Assembly (NCBI GenBank): GCA_035259345.1
Contig: DATFWK010000007.1
Coordinates: 1 to 6,519, forward strand
Reading direction: 5' to 3'
Source of the DNA: DATFWK01 sp035259345
GTDB taxonomy: Bacteria > Actinomycetota > Thermoleophilia > Miltoncostaeales > Miltoncostaeaceae
Length of the DNA stretch: 6,519 nt
In this document: one piece after another, positions 1 through 4,848 of the stretch
Numbering within the stretch: position 1 is the first letter of the stretch
Layout of the letters: the number at the start of each line of letters is the position of its first letter
Program-made: the position numbers and the translations under genes
Notes under the pieces: generated by a model
The model's database searches: none
What the model saw: the letters and a program-made list of their open reading frames with translations, nothing else
Told to the model about the DNA's origin: nothing

Positions 1-750
1 CGGCCGGCGGTCGGCCAGCGGCGTGCCGGGCCGGGGGTTCAGGAAGTTCAGCGGCACCTCGTCCGGGCCGAGCTCCCGCAGCTCGAAGGCGAACTCGAGC
101 CGCTGCTCCCACGTCTCGCCCATGCCGAGGATGCCGCCCGAGCAGAGGCCGATGCCGACCTCCTTCACGAGCACGCACGTCTCGACGCGCTCCTCCCACG
201 TATGCGTGGTGACGATGCTCGGGAAGTGGCTCCGCGCCGTCTCGAGGTTGTGGTTGTAGCGGTGGATGCCCGCGTCGCGCAGGGCCTCGGCCTGCGACCG
301 CGTGAGGATGCCGAGGGAGCAGTCCACCTCGAGGGCGGTCTCGCGCCGGATCGCACCGACCGCGCGCAGCACCTGGTCCATCAGCCGCCGGTCCGGCCCG
401 CGCACGGCCACGACGATGCAGAAGTGCGTCGCCCCCTGCGCCTCGGTCGCGCGCGCCGCCCCCATCACGTCCTCGAGCGGCAGGAAGGCGTGGCGCTGGG
501 CCGGCGAGTCGTAGTGCATCGACTGCGAGCAGAAGGCGCAGTCCTCCGGGCACCCGCCGGTCTTGGCGCTGATCAGCGACTCGAGCTCCACCTCGTCGCC
601 GGCGTGGCGGCGGCGCACCTCGTGGGCCAGGAGCAAGAGGCGCGGCAGCTCGGACGGCGGCAGCTCGACCAGCGCGCGGGCCTCCTCGATCGCGATCGGC
701 GAGCGCTCGTCGAGCACCCTGGCCGAAAGGTCGTCCAGCACGTTCGTCAC
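1..750 (-). CDS. bioB: Biotin synthase BioB, 3'-truncated by the window edge
   Basis: Radical-SAM enzyme that inserts sulfur into dethiobiotin, the last step of biotin synthesis; cytoplasmic. 250 residues are visible, and the family is usually about 320-350, so the last 70-100 residues (including the conserved cluster-ligand arginine) lie off the left edge. The radical-SAM CxxxCxxC motif is at C67, C71 and C74 within TGGCPEDCAFCSQS. The three cysteines that ligate the second Fe-S cluster in the E. coli enzyme are matched by C111 (THFCIVV), C144 (EVDCSLG) and C203 (GLCSGGILGMGET). The family motifs HRYNHNLETARSHFP and PLNFLNPRPGTPL are also present. I chose GTG at 750 because the protein then starts VTNVLDDL, and because a TANNNT box lies 7 nt upstream with an AGGG that could act as a weak ribosome site. 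A second GTG at 741 is possible. The gene is divergent from arsR. No other biotin gene is in view. Confidence 0.96.
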   Translation of the reverse strand, partial: MTNVLDDLSARVLDERSPIAIEEARALVELPPSELPRLLLLAHEVRRRHAGDEVELESLISAKTGGCPEDCAFCSQSMHYDSPAQRHAFLPLEDVMGAARATEAQGATHFCIVVAVRGPDRRLMDQVLRAVGAIRRETALEVDCSLGILTRSQAEALRDAGIHRYNHNLETARSHFPSIVTTHTWEERVETCVLVKEVGIGLCSGGILGMGETWEQRLEFAFELRELGPDEVPLNFLNPRPGTPLADRRP

Positions 751-757
751 GCCGGCG

Positions 758-763
758 ACCCTA
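758..763 (-). promoter_or_regulatory. Candidate -10 box of bioB (leaderless start)
   Basis: On the minus strand TAGGGT fits the actinobacterial TANNNT -10 consensus and is followed by exactly 7 nt before the GTG at 750. Transcription would therefore start at or next to the start codon. No convincing -35 hexamer is seen 16-18 bp upstream. The AGGG inside the box could alternatively be read as a weak Shine-Dalgarno sequence (8-nt spacing), so a leadered mRNA is not excluded. Confidence 0.4.
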
Positions 764-783
764 CCAGCCGTGACGAGCGCGGA

Positions 784-795
784 GCGCTGCAGCGC
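784..795. promoter_or_regulatory. 12-bp perfect palindrome upstream of bioB
   Basis: GCGCTGCAGCGC is a perfect palindrome. If bioB transcription starts at about 750, the palindrome covers roughly -35 to -46, overlapping or abutting the -35 region, which is a usual place for a repressor or activator site. It does not resemble the BirA, BioQ or BioR sites as I remember them. Short GC palindromes are common in such DNA, so this is only a candidate. Confidence 0.25.
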
Positions 796-808
796 CCGGC
801 TCGTTAAG

Positions 809-838
809 TTGCATCTTACGTTAGTAGATGCTTACACT
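809..838 (+). promoter_or_regulatory. Promoter of the arsR-SRPBCC operon (leaderless)
   Basis: TTGCAT (809-814) resembles a -35 element and TACACT (833-838) fits the TANNNT -10 consensus, with an 18-bp spacer. Seven bases after the -10 box comes the ATG at 846, so the first transcribed base is probably the A of the start codon. No Shine-Dalgarno sequence precedes that ATG, which supports a leaderless mRNA. The segment is also AT-rich compared with its surroundings. Confidence 0.65.
811..831. promoter_or_regulatory. Probable ArsR operator (inverted repeat)
   Basis: Two perfect 6-bp arms, GCATCT (811-816) and AGATGC (826-831), flank a 9-bp spacer (dyad centre 821). The dyad overlaps the 3' part of the -35 hexamer and fills the space up to the -10 box of the arsR promoter, where a bound dimer would block RNA polymerase. 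ArsR-family repressors typically bind such dyads at their own promoters, so autorepression is inferred. The site lies about 60-80 bp upstream of the bioB start, outside that gene's core promoter. Confidence 0.65.
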
Positions 839-845
839 CTCCCCC

Positions 846-1181
846 ATGGAAGCCGAGCTCCGCGCGATCGCCGCCCCCCGCCGCCGCCAGATCCTCTCCC
901 TCGTGCGCGACGGCGAGCTCTCTGCGGGCGAGATCGCGGCCCACTTCGACGTGACCAGGCCGGCGATCTCCCAGCACCTGAACGTGCTGAAGGAGGCGGG
1001 CCTCGTCACGGAGCGCCGCAGCGGCACCCGCCGCCTGTACCGGGCGCGCCCCGAGGGGCTCGCGGAGCTCATGCGCTTCCTCGAGGGATTCTGGGACAGC
1101 CGCCTCGACGCGCTGAAGCGTGAGGCAGAGCGAGAGGAGCGGGTACATGGAGACCATGACTCAGAGCACGGTCGAGCGTGA
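846..1181 (+). CDS. ArsR-family winged-helix transcriptional repressor
   Basis: 111-residue ArsR/SmtB-type DNA-binding protein, probably a dimeric repressor of its own operon. The N-terminus (MEAELRAIAAPRRRQIL) is typical of the ArsR subgroup paired with SRPBCC proteins. The helix-turn-helix spans about residues 26-48 (SAGEIAAHFDVTRPAISQHL) and the beta wing about 54-66 (VTERRSGTRRLYR). The protein has no cysteine, so the classic ELCVCDL metal site is absent and metal sensing is unlikely; the effector is unknown. The C-terminal tail (about 90-111) is charged and overlaps the next gene. ATG 846 is preferred over the in-frame ATG 828 because 828 falls inside the operator and upstream of the -10 box. 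No Shine-Dalgarno sequence precedes 846, as expected for a leaderless mRNA. The stop codon lies 35 bp inside the SRPBCC gene, so the two are co-transcribed and probably translationally coupled. Confidence 0.92.
   Translation: MEAELRAIAAPRRRQILSLVRDGELSAGEIAAHFDVTRPAISQHLNVLKEAGLVTERRSGTRRLYRARPEGLAELMRFLEGFWDSRLDALKREAEREERVHGDHDSEHGRA
1135..1139 (+). promoter_or_regulatory. Ribosome binding site of the SRPBCC gene
   Basis: AGGAG, 7 nt before ATG 1147, lies inside the arsR coding sequence. It decides the start against the longer in-frame ATG at 1120 (no such site) and the ATG at 1156 (16 nt away). Confidence 0.6.
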
Positions 1182-1605
1182 GGTCGCGATCGCCGCGTCG
1201 CCCGAGACGGTCTGGCGGTTCCTCGTCGAGCCGGAGCTGGCCGGCCGCTGGATGGGCGACTGGCACCGGCTCGAGCCAGAGCCCGGCGGGGCCTACCGCG
1301 TCGAGGTTCTGCCCGGCGCCATCGCCGCCGGCGAGATCGTCGAGCTCGACCCGCCGCGGCGGCTGATCATGACGTGGGGCTGGGAGCAGGAGGGCGCGTC
1401 CATCGGGGCGGGCGCCACCACGATCTCGTTCGAGCTCGTCCCGAGCGGCGACGGCACCCTGCTGCGCTTCACCCACACGGCCCTGCCGAGCGCCGAGGCC
1501 GTCGAGCGCCACGCCCACGGCTGGGACCACTACCTCGCCCGGCTTGCCACGGCCGCGACGGACGGCGACGCCGGCCGCGACCCCTGGCTCGACGGCATCA
1601 CCTGA
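1147..1605 (+). CDS. SRPBCC / AHSA1-type domain protein
   Basis: 152-residue START-like (SRPBCC superfamily, Activator-of-Hsp90-ATPase-like) protein. Visible marks are the opening strand (VEREVAIAASPETVWRFLVE, about 9-28), the central GGAYRVEV and GEIVELDPPRRLIMTW segments (about 47-77), the strands TTISFELVPSGDGTLLRFTH (91-110), and the closing helix motif HGWDHYLARL (124-133). These folds form a hydrophobic ligand cavity; the ligand here is unknown. Members next to ArsR regulators are very common in Actinobacteria, and a stress or small-molecule response is usually assumed but rarely shown. The start at ATG 1147 is set by AGGAG 7 nt upstream. The gene overlaps arsR by 35 bp and is the last gene of that operon. 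It ends 25 bp from the convergent ABC permease. Confidence 0.9.
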   Translation: METMTQSTVEREVAIAASPETVWRFLVEPELAGRWMGDWHRLEPEPGGAYRVEVLPGAIAAGEIVELDPPRRLIMTWGWEQEGASIGAGATTISFELVPSGDGTLLRFTHTALPSAEAVERHAHGWDHYLARLATAATDGDAGRDPWLDGIT

Positions 1606-1616
1606 TCGCTGCGGTG

Positions 1617-1649
1617 CCGGCGCCGGTGGCTCAGAGGTCCCGGCGCCGG
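1617..1649. terminator. GC-rich hairpin between convergent genes, possible bidirectional terminator
   Basis: The self-complementary decamer CCGGCGCCGG occurs at 1617-1626 and again at 1640-1649. The copies can pair as a 10-bp all-GC stem around a 13-nt loop that contains the permease stop codon. The position, between the ends of the SRPBCC gene (1605) and the permease (1631), suits a bidirectional terminator. No T-tract follows on either strand, so it would be a non-canonical terminator. The right-hand copy encodes the RRR of the permease C-terminus, so part of the repeat has a coding explanation. Confidence 0.4.
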
Positions 1650-2458
1650 AACCCGGCCGCCGCGAGCGCGCCGATGATCACCACGTAGAGGACCGCGTAC
1701 GGGAGGAGCAGCGGGCCGGCGGCCTGGGCGCCCCCGAAGGGGCCGAGGCGGACGATCTGCTCGGTGACGCCGGACGCGTCCGCGGTCAGCCCGCTGAGCG
1801 CGTCCTGGTAGAGGGCCTCGAACGGCAGCGCCCACTGGAGCGTGCGCGAGATCGACTCGAGCGTCTCGGCGCCGAGCGCCTTCGCGATCTGGCCCAGCAG
1901 CCCGGCCGTGAGCCCCGCGCCGAAGACCATGAACACCGCGATGCCGTTGGCCGTCCCGGACAGCCAGATCGAGCCGAGCAGCGAGATCGCCGCCATGATC
2001 GCGACGGCCGCCGCGAGCTGGACCATTGGCACCACCACCCGGTCCGGCCAGTAGTCGCCGGTCGCCCGGGTGATGAGCAGCGCGCCGAGGAAGATCAGCG
2101 CCACGTAGGCCCCCGCGGTGACGGCCGCCCCGATGAAGCGGGCGGCGAGCAGGGCCGGGCGGGACACCGGCCGGACGAGCAGCGGCTGCAGGAGGCCGCG
2201 CTCGGCGTCGCCCCGGACCGCGCCCAGGGTCAGGAAGACCACGAGGATTGTGCCCAGGAACAGGATCGCGAACATCGCGAGGCCGAGGATCGTCGCGCCC
2301 GCGATCGTGCGGGAGTCGAGGCCGGTCTGGGCCGCGCGGTCGGCGAAGCCGTTCGTCTCCCCGAACGCGAGCTTCGCGCCGAGCCCGTAGAGGACGAGGA
2401 ACCCGACCGAAAGCACCAGCACGACCACGAACACGCGCCGGCGGAGGGCCTCCTGCAT
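1631..2458 (-). CDS. ABC-2 type exporter permease subunit
   Basis: Integral membrane subunit of an ABC exporter; partner of the ATPase encoded just upstream. 275 residues are counted from ATG 2458. Hydrophobic segments, probably six membrane helices, lie at about 8-27, 51-80, 104-130, 142-166, 170-193 and 246-270. The soluble stretch RGDAERGLLQPLLVRPVSR (82-100) after helix 2 and the C-terminal FRRRDL are typical of ABC-2/NosY-like permeases. The substrate cannot be told. The start is uncertain. Reading continues in frame upstream to a CTG at 2491 that overlaps the ATPase stop (CTGA), has GGGGAG 6 nt before it and would add RAIPVIVAYA, which resembles the usual N-terminus of this family (RAI..IA.Y...EALRRRVF). 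No Shine-Dalgarno sequence precedes ATG 2458. The true protein may therefore have 286 residues. Convergent with the SRPBCC gene. Confidence 0.9.
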   Translation of the reverse strand: MQEALRRRVFVVVLVLSVGFLVLYGLGAKLAFGETNGFADRAAQTGLDSRTIAGATILGLAMFAILFLGTILVVFLTLGAVRGDAERGLLQPLLVRPVSRPALLAARFIGAAVTAGAYVALIFLGALLITRATGDYWPDRVVVPMVQLAAAVAIMAAISLLGSIWLSGTANGIAVFMVFGAGLTAGLLGQIAKALGAETLESISRTLQWALPFEALYQDALSGLTADASGVTEQIVRLGPFGGAQAAGPLLLPYAVLYVVIIGALAAAGFRRRDL

Positions 2459-2487
2459 CGCGTAGGCGACGATGACCGGGATGGCCC

Positions 2488-3330
2488 TCAGCTCATGCTC
2501 CCCTCGACCGCCTCCAGGTAGACGTCCTCCAGGCTCGAGCGCAGGACCCGTGCACCGTAGACCTGCTCGCCCGCGGCCACCAGCTCGGCGACCAGCGCCG
2601 GCACGTCATCGCGCCCGGCGCCCTCGACCACGCGCACGCCGGTCGCCGTCTCGATCTCGACCCCGCGCGGTTGCGCCAGCTCGGAGGGCCGCCCGGCCGC
2701 GATGATCTTCCCGCGCTGCAGGATGAGCACGCGGTCGCAGACCAGCTCCACCTCGCTCAGCAGGTGCGAGTTCAGGAGCACCGAGACGCCCCGGGCCCGC
2801 AGCTCCTCGAGCAGGTCGCGCACCGTGCGCCGCCCGACCGGGTCGAGCGCGCTGGTGGGCTCGTCGAGGAAGAGCAGCTGGGCCGACCCGACCATCGCCT
2901 GGGCGATGCCGAGCCGCTGCTGCATGCCCTTCGACATCGTCTCGACCTTGCGGTCGCGCGCCTCGGCCAGGCCGACCAGGCGCAGGAGCTCATCCCGCTC
3001 CGGCGCCCCGCCCTCGGACTCGCTGAGGCGCTGGTGAAGGGACAGGAGCTCGTCCGCCGAGAGCCAGCCCGGGAACCGGAAGAGCTCGGCGAGGTAGCCG
3101 ATCGAGGCGAGGGCCGCCGGCGAGCCTGCGGGATAACCGAGCACGCTCACGCCGCCGCTCGTCGGGCGCACCAGCCCGCACGCGATCTTGACCAGGGTGG
3201 ACTTGCCGGAGCCGTTCGGGCCGAGGAGGCCGACCAGCTCACCCGGCTCGATCTCGAGATCGACGCCCGCGAGCGCCCAGGAGCGCCCGTAGCGCTTCGT
3301 CAGGGCCTCCGCCCGCAGAACCGGCGTCAC
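2488..3330 (-). CDS. ABC transporter ATP-binding protein (CcmA/drug-export type)
   Basis: 280-residue ATPase that powers the adjacent permease. Walker A GPNGSGKST is at 37-45. The Q-loop position reads GYLAELFRFPG with glutamate (E82) in place of glutamine, common in this subfamily. The signature motif SKGMQQRLGIAQAM is at 133-146, Walker B LLFLDEP at 152-158, D-loop SALD at 160-163 and the switch histidine H189 in LNSHLLSEVE. The extension after about residue 215 (to LEDVYLEAVEG) is the usual C-terminal domain of ABC-2 exporters. The start is GTG 3330: it puts VLRAEALTKRYG at the N-terminus as in homologues, and a TANNNT box lies 6 nt upstream. The reading frame is open further upstream, but that part is arginine-rich and antisense or overlapping to the next gene, so it is not coding. 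First gene of a two-gene operon. Sequence alone does not name the exported substrate. Confidence 0.94.
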   Translation of the reverse strand: MTPVLRAEALTKRYGRSWALAGVDLEIEPGELVGLLGPNGSGKSTLVKIACGLVRPTSGGVSVLGYPAGSPAALASIGYLAELFRFPGWLSADELLSLHQRLSESEGGAPERDELLRLVGLAEARDRKVETMSKGMQQRLGIAQAMVGSAQLLFLDEPTSALDPVGRRTVRDLLEELRARGVSVLLNSHLLSEVELVCDRVLILQRGKIIAAGRPSELAQPRGVEIETATGVRVVEGAGRDDVPALVAELVAAGEQVYGARVLRSSLEDVYLEAVEGSMS

Positions 3331-3336
3331 CAGCTG

Positions 3337-3342
3337 AGGGTA
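3337..3342 (-). promoter_or_regulatory. Candidate -10 box of the ABC exporter operon (leaderless start)
   Basis: Minus-strand TACCCT fits TANNNT and ends 6 nt before GTG 3330, giving a predicted transcription start at the start codon. No ribosome binding site is visible before this GTG. A weak -35-like TTCGGA lies 16 bp further upstream. Confidence 0.4.
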
Positions 3343-3364
3343 GCCGGTCCAGGCGCGATCCGAA

Positions 3365-3400
3365 CGCGCGCGGGGGCGCCGTTCAGGTGCCGGGCGCGCG
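3365..3400. terminator. Strong GC hairpin downstream of the RibD-C gene
   Basis: CGCGCGC (3365-3371) pairs with GCGCGCG (3394-3400). Inside it GGCGCC (3375-3380) pairs with GGTGCC (3386-3391) with one G-T wobble, closing a 5-nt loop (GTTCA). It lies in the 101-bp gap between the RibD-C gene and the ABC ATPase, just after the former's stop. This suits a terminator separating the two same-strand genes, though no T-tract follows. Confidence 0.4.
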
Positions 3401-3431
3401 ACCGGCGAGCGGTGAAACGTGGACCTCGGTG

Positions 3432-3995
3432 TCAGTCCGACCCGTCGCGGGCGCGCCCGTAGCGCTCGTAGATCACGCGCGAGGCGAACGTCCTGGTCTC
3501 GAGGAGGTCGAGCCGAAGATCGTCGGTGACCGGCGGCAGGAAGGGTGTGCCGCCACCGACCACGACGGGATAGCGGAACATGCGCAGCTCGTCGACGAGG
3601 CCGAGCTCGATCGCCTCCGCGGCCAGGCCGGCGCCGCCGATCCCGACGTCCTTGCCGGTCGCGTCGAGCGCAGCAGCGGCCTCCTCGGCCACCGACGCCC
3701 GGGCGAGCCGGGCGTTGCCCTGAACGGTGTCGAGGGTACGACTGAAGACGACCTTGGGAAGCGCACACCAGACGTCCGCGAACGCGGCCCCGGCCTCGTC
3801 GTCGCGCAGCGACGGATCCGTGTCCCACACAAGCATGGTCTCGTAGAGCCTGCGGCCGCACAGGAAGCCGCCGAGCTCGCCTGTCTGCTCGATGTGGGCG
3901 AGGAACTGATCCTCGCTCGGGAACGACCAGTTGAACGCGCCCTCGCGGTCGGCGATGAAACCGTCCACCGAGACGCCCATCGAGTAGATCAGCAT
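3432..3995 (-). CDS. Dihydrofolate reductase family protein (RibD C-terminal domain)
   Basis: 187-residue single-domain protein of the RibD-C/DHFR-like fold, which binds NADPH in characterised relatives; the substrate is unknown. Visible marks: the first strand and loop MLIYSMGVSVDGFIAD (1-16), CGRRLYETM (46-54) at the position of the cofactor-binding helix, LPKVVFSRTL (79-88), the glycine-rich DVGIGGAGLAAEAIELGLVD (116-135), and the closing RMFRYPVVVGGGTPFLPP (138-155). The length matches stand-alone relatives such as the YyaP/YwjB group and is too short for full RibD (no deaminase domain), so a riboflavin role is not implied. The start at ATG 3995 has AAGGAGG only 3 nt upstream, unusually close. 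The gene is divergent from the Crp/Fnr gene (154-bp gap) and is separated from the ABC operon by a hairpin, so it is probably monocistronic. Confidence 0.9.
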   Translation of the reverse strand: MLIYSMGVSVDGFIADREGAFNWSFPSEDQFLAHIEQTGELGGFLCGRRLYETMLVWDTDPSLRDDEAGAAFADVWCALPKVVFSRTLDTVQGNARLARASVAEEAAAALDATGKDVGIGGAGLAAEAIELGLVDELRMFRYPVVVGGGTPFLPPVTDDLRLDLLETRTFASRVIYERYGRARDGSD

Positions 3996-3998
3996 GGC

Positions 3999-4005
3999 CC
4001 TCCTT
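3999..4005 (-). promoter_or_regulatory. Ribosome binding site of the RibD-C gene
   Basis: A full-consensus AAGGAGG on the minus strand lies 3 nt before ATG 3995. It is the strongest Shine-Dalgarno sequence in the window. The short spacing is unusual. The next in-frame ATG, five codons downstream, would be 18 nt away, so 3995 is kept. Confidence 0.55.
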
Positions 4006-4023
4006 CGACAGGCTGCCGTCCCA

Positions 4024-4051
4024 TTGCTAACGACCGATCGCGAGACGAAAA
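4024..4051 (-). promoter_or_regulatory. Possible promoter of the RibD-C gene
   Basis: Minus-strand TTTTCG (4046-4051) and TAGCAA (4024-4029) are separated by 16 bp in a locally AT-richer part of the divergent region. They would give a leader of about 20 nt containing the Shine-Dalgarno sequence. Matches to consensus are weak. Confidence 0.25.
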
Positions 4052-4149
4052 CTCATCGTCGTGGGTGTGACCGCCAAAGTGATCCCCGCCGGACGCCCGC
4101 CCGTACTCCCGGGCAGGCGGCTACCATGGTGGCACCACCGGGGAGCGTG

Positions 4150-4842
4150 ATGACGACGGCGAAGGCCGGAGGGGCCGACCTCTCACAGCTGGACCTGACC
4201 GGGGACCTCGACGCCGAGTGCATCCAGCGCCTCATGGGGGACCTCCCGGAGGTTGCGCTCGAGCCCGGCGACGAGCTCGACATCACGGCCTCGCGCGCCG
4301 CGTGCTGCCTCGTGCGCCTCGGCCGGCTCGCGCTCCAGTTCGAGGCCGGTGAGGCCGCGCAGCCGCGCACGATCGGCGTGGTCGAGGAGGGCGACGTGCT
4401 CGTGCCGCCCACCGCGGTCTGGGCGGCGGTCGGGCCCACGGTCGGCTGCCGCGCCATCGAGCCGTCCGTCCTCGCGCTGGTGGACGAGGAGCGCTTCGAC
4501 GCCTGGCTGGCCGAGCCGCGCCTCGCCGCCAACCTGGTGCGCGTGCTCTCGGCCCAGGTCGCCGACCGCGAGCTGGCCCTCGCCATCGCCCTCGAGCCCC
4601 GCGTCGACCGCCGCCTGCTGCTCAAGCTCCGCCAGCTCGCCACGCGCTGGGGCAAGGTCACCCCCCAGGGCGTGCGCCTGGACCTGCGCCTCACGCATCA
4701 GGAGCTCGCCGGGATGGTCGGCGCGGTGCGCGAGTCCGTGACGATCGCGCTCGGGAAGCTCGTCCGCGAGGACGAGGTCGCGGTGCAGAACCGCACGATC
4801 TGGATCCGCGAGCGCGGCTCCGACCCGATCGAGCCGGAGTAG
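4150..4842 (+). CDS. Crp/Fnr-family transcriptional regulator
   Basis: 230-residue regulator. An N-terminal cyclic-nucleotide-binding-like beta roll (about 15-115) is followed by a dimerisation helix (about 125-150) and a C-terminal winged helix with the Crp-type HTH LTHQELAGMVGAVRESVTIA (181-200). The recognition helix has the conserved R-E-S/T-V core (RESVTIALGKL). The sensor half is diverged: the phosphate-binding cassette of cAMP-binding members (GE..R[ST]A type) is not recognisable, and the cysteines (C24, C52, C53, C100) do not match the Fnr iron-sulfur pattern. The signal is therefore unknown. The start at ATG 4150 is chosen for GGGGAG 4 nt upstream; ATG 4126 would add eight residues. 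The frame is open back to 3994, but that part looks like non-coding DNA. Divergent from the RibD-C gene. The stop is 6 bp from the convergent egtD stop. Confidence 0.9.
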   Translation: MTTAKAGGADLSQLDLTGDLDAECIQRLMGDLPEVALEPGDELDITASRAACCLVRLGRLALQFEAGEAAQPRTIGVVEEGDVLVPPTAVWAAVGPTVGCRAIEPSVLALVDEERFDAWLAEPRLAANLVRVLSAQVADRELALAIALEPRVDRRLLLKLRQLATRWGKVTPQGVRLDLRLTHQELAGMVGAVRESVTIALGKLVREDEVAVQNRTIWIRERGSDPIEPE

Positions 4843-4848
4843 GCGGGC

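Noticed and set aside
828..845. Alternative arsR start at ATG 828
   Set aside because: It lies within the operator dyad and upstream of the -10 box, so it would not be on the predicted transcript; homologous proteins start near MEAELRAIA.
1544..2521. Plus-strand open frame (325 codons) opposite the ABC permease
   Set aside because: Low-complexity R/E/D/Q/H-rich translation antisense to a clear membrane permease; a codon-bias shadow.
2671..3462. Plus-strand open frame (263 codons) opposite the ABC ATPase
   Set aside because: Antisense to an ATPase with all motifs intact, and no recognisable domain.
3331..3861. Upstream extension of the ABC ATPase frame to 457 residues
   Set aside because: The extension is arginine-rich, overlaps the RibD-C gene in another frame and would place the ATPase domain after a nonsense segment; GTG 3330 fits homologues.
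4066..4070. TGTGA half-site resembling a Crp box in the Crp/Fnr upstream region
   Set aside because: No matching TCACA at the proper 6-bp spacing; a single pentamer is expected by chance.
3994..4149. Longer N-terminus for the Crp/Fnr protein (start near 3994)
   Set aside because: This segment has a locally AT-richer divergent-promoter character and overlaps the RibD-C start and its ribosome site; ATG 4150 has its own GGGGAG.
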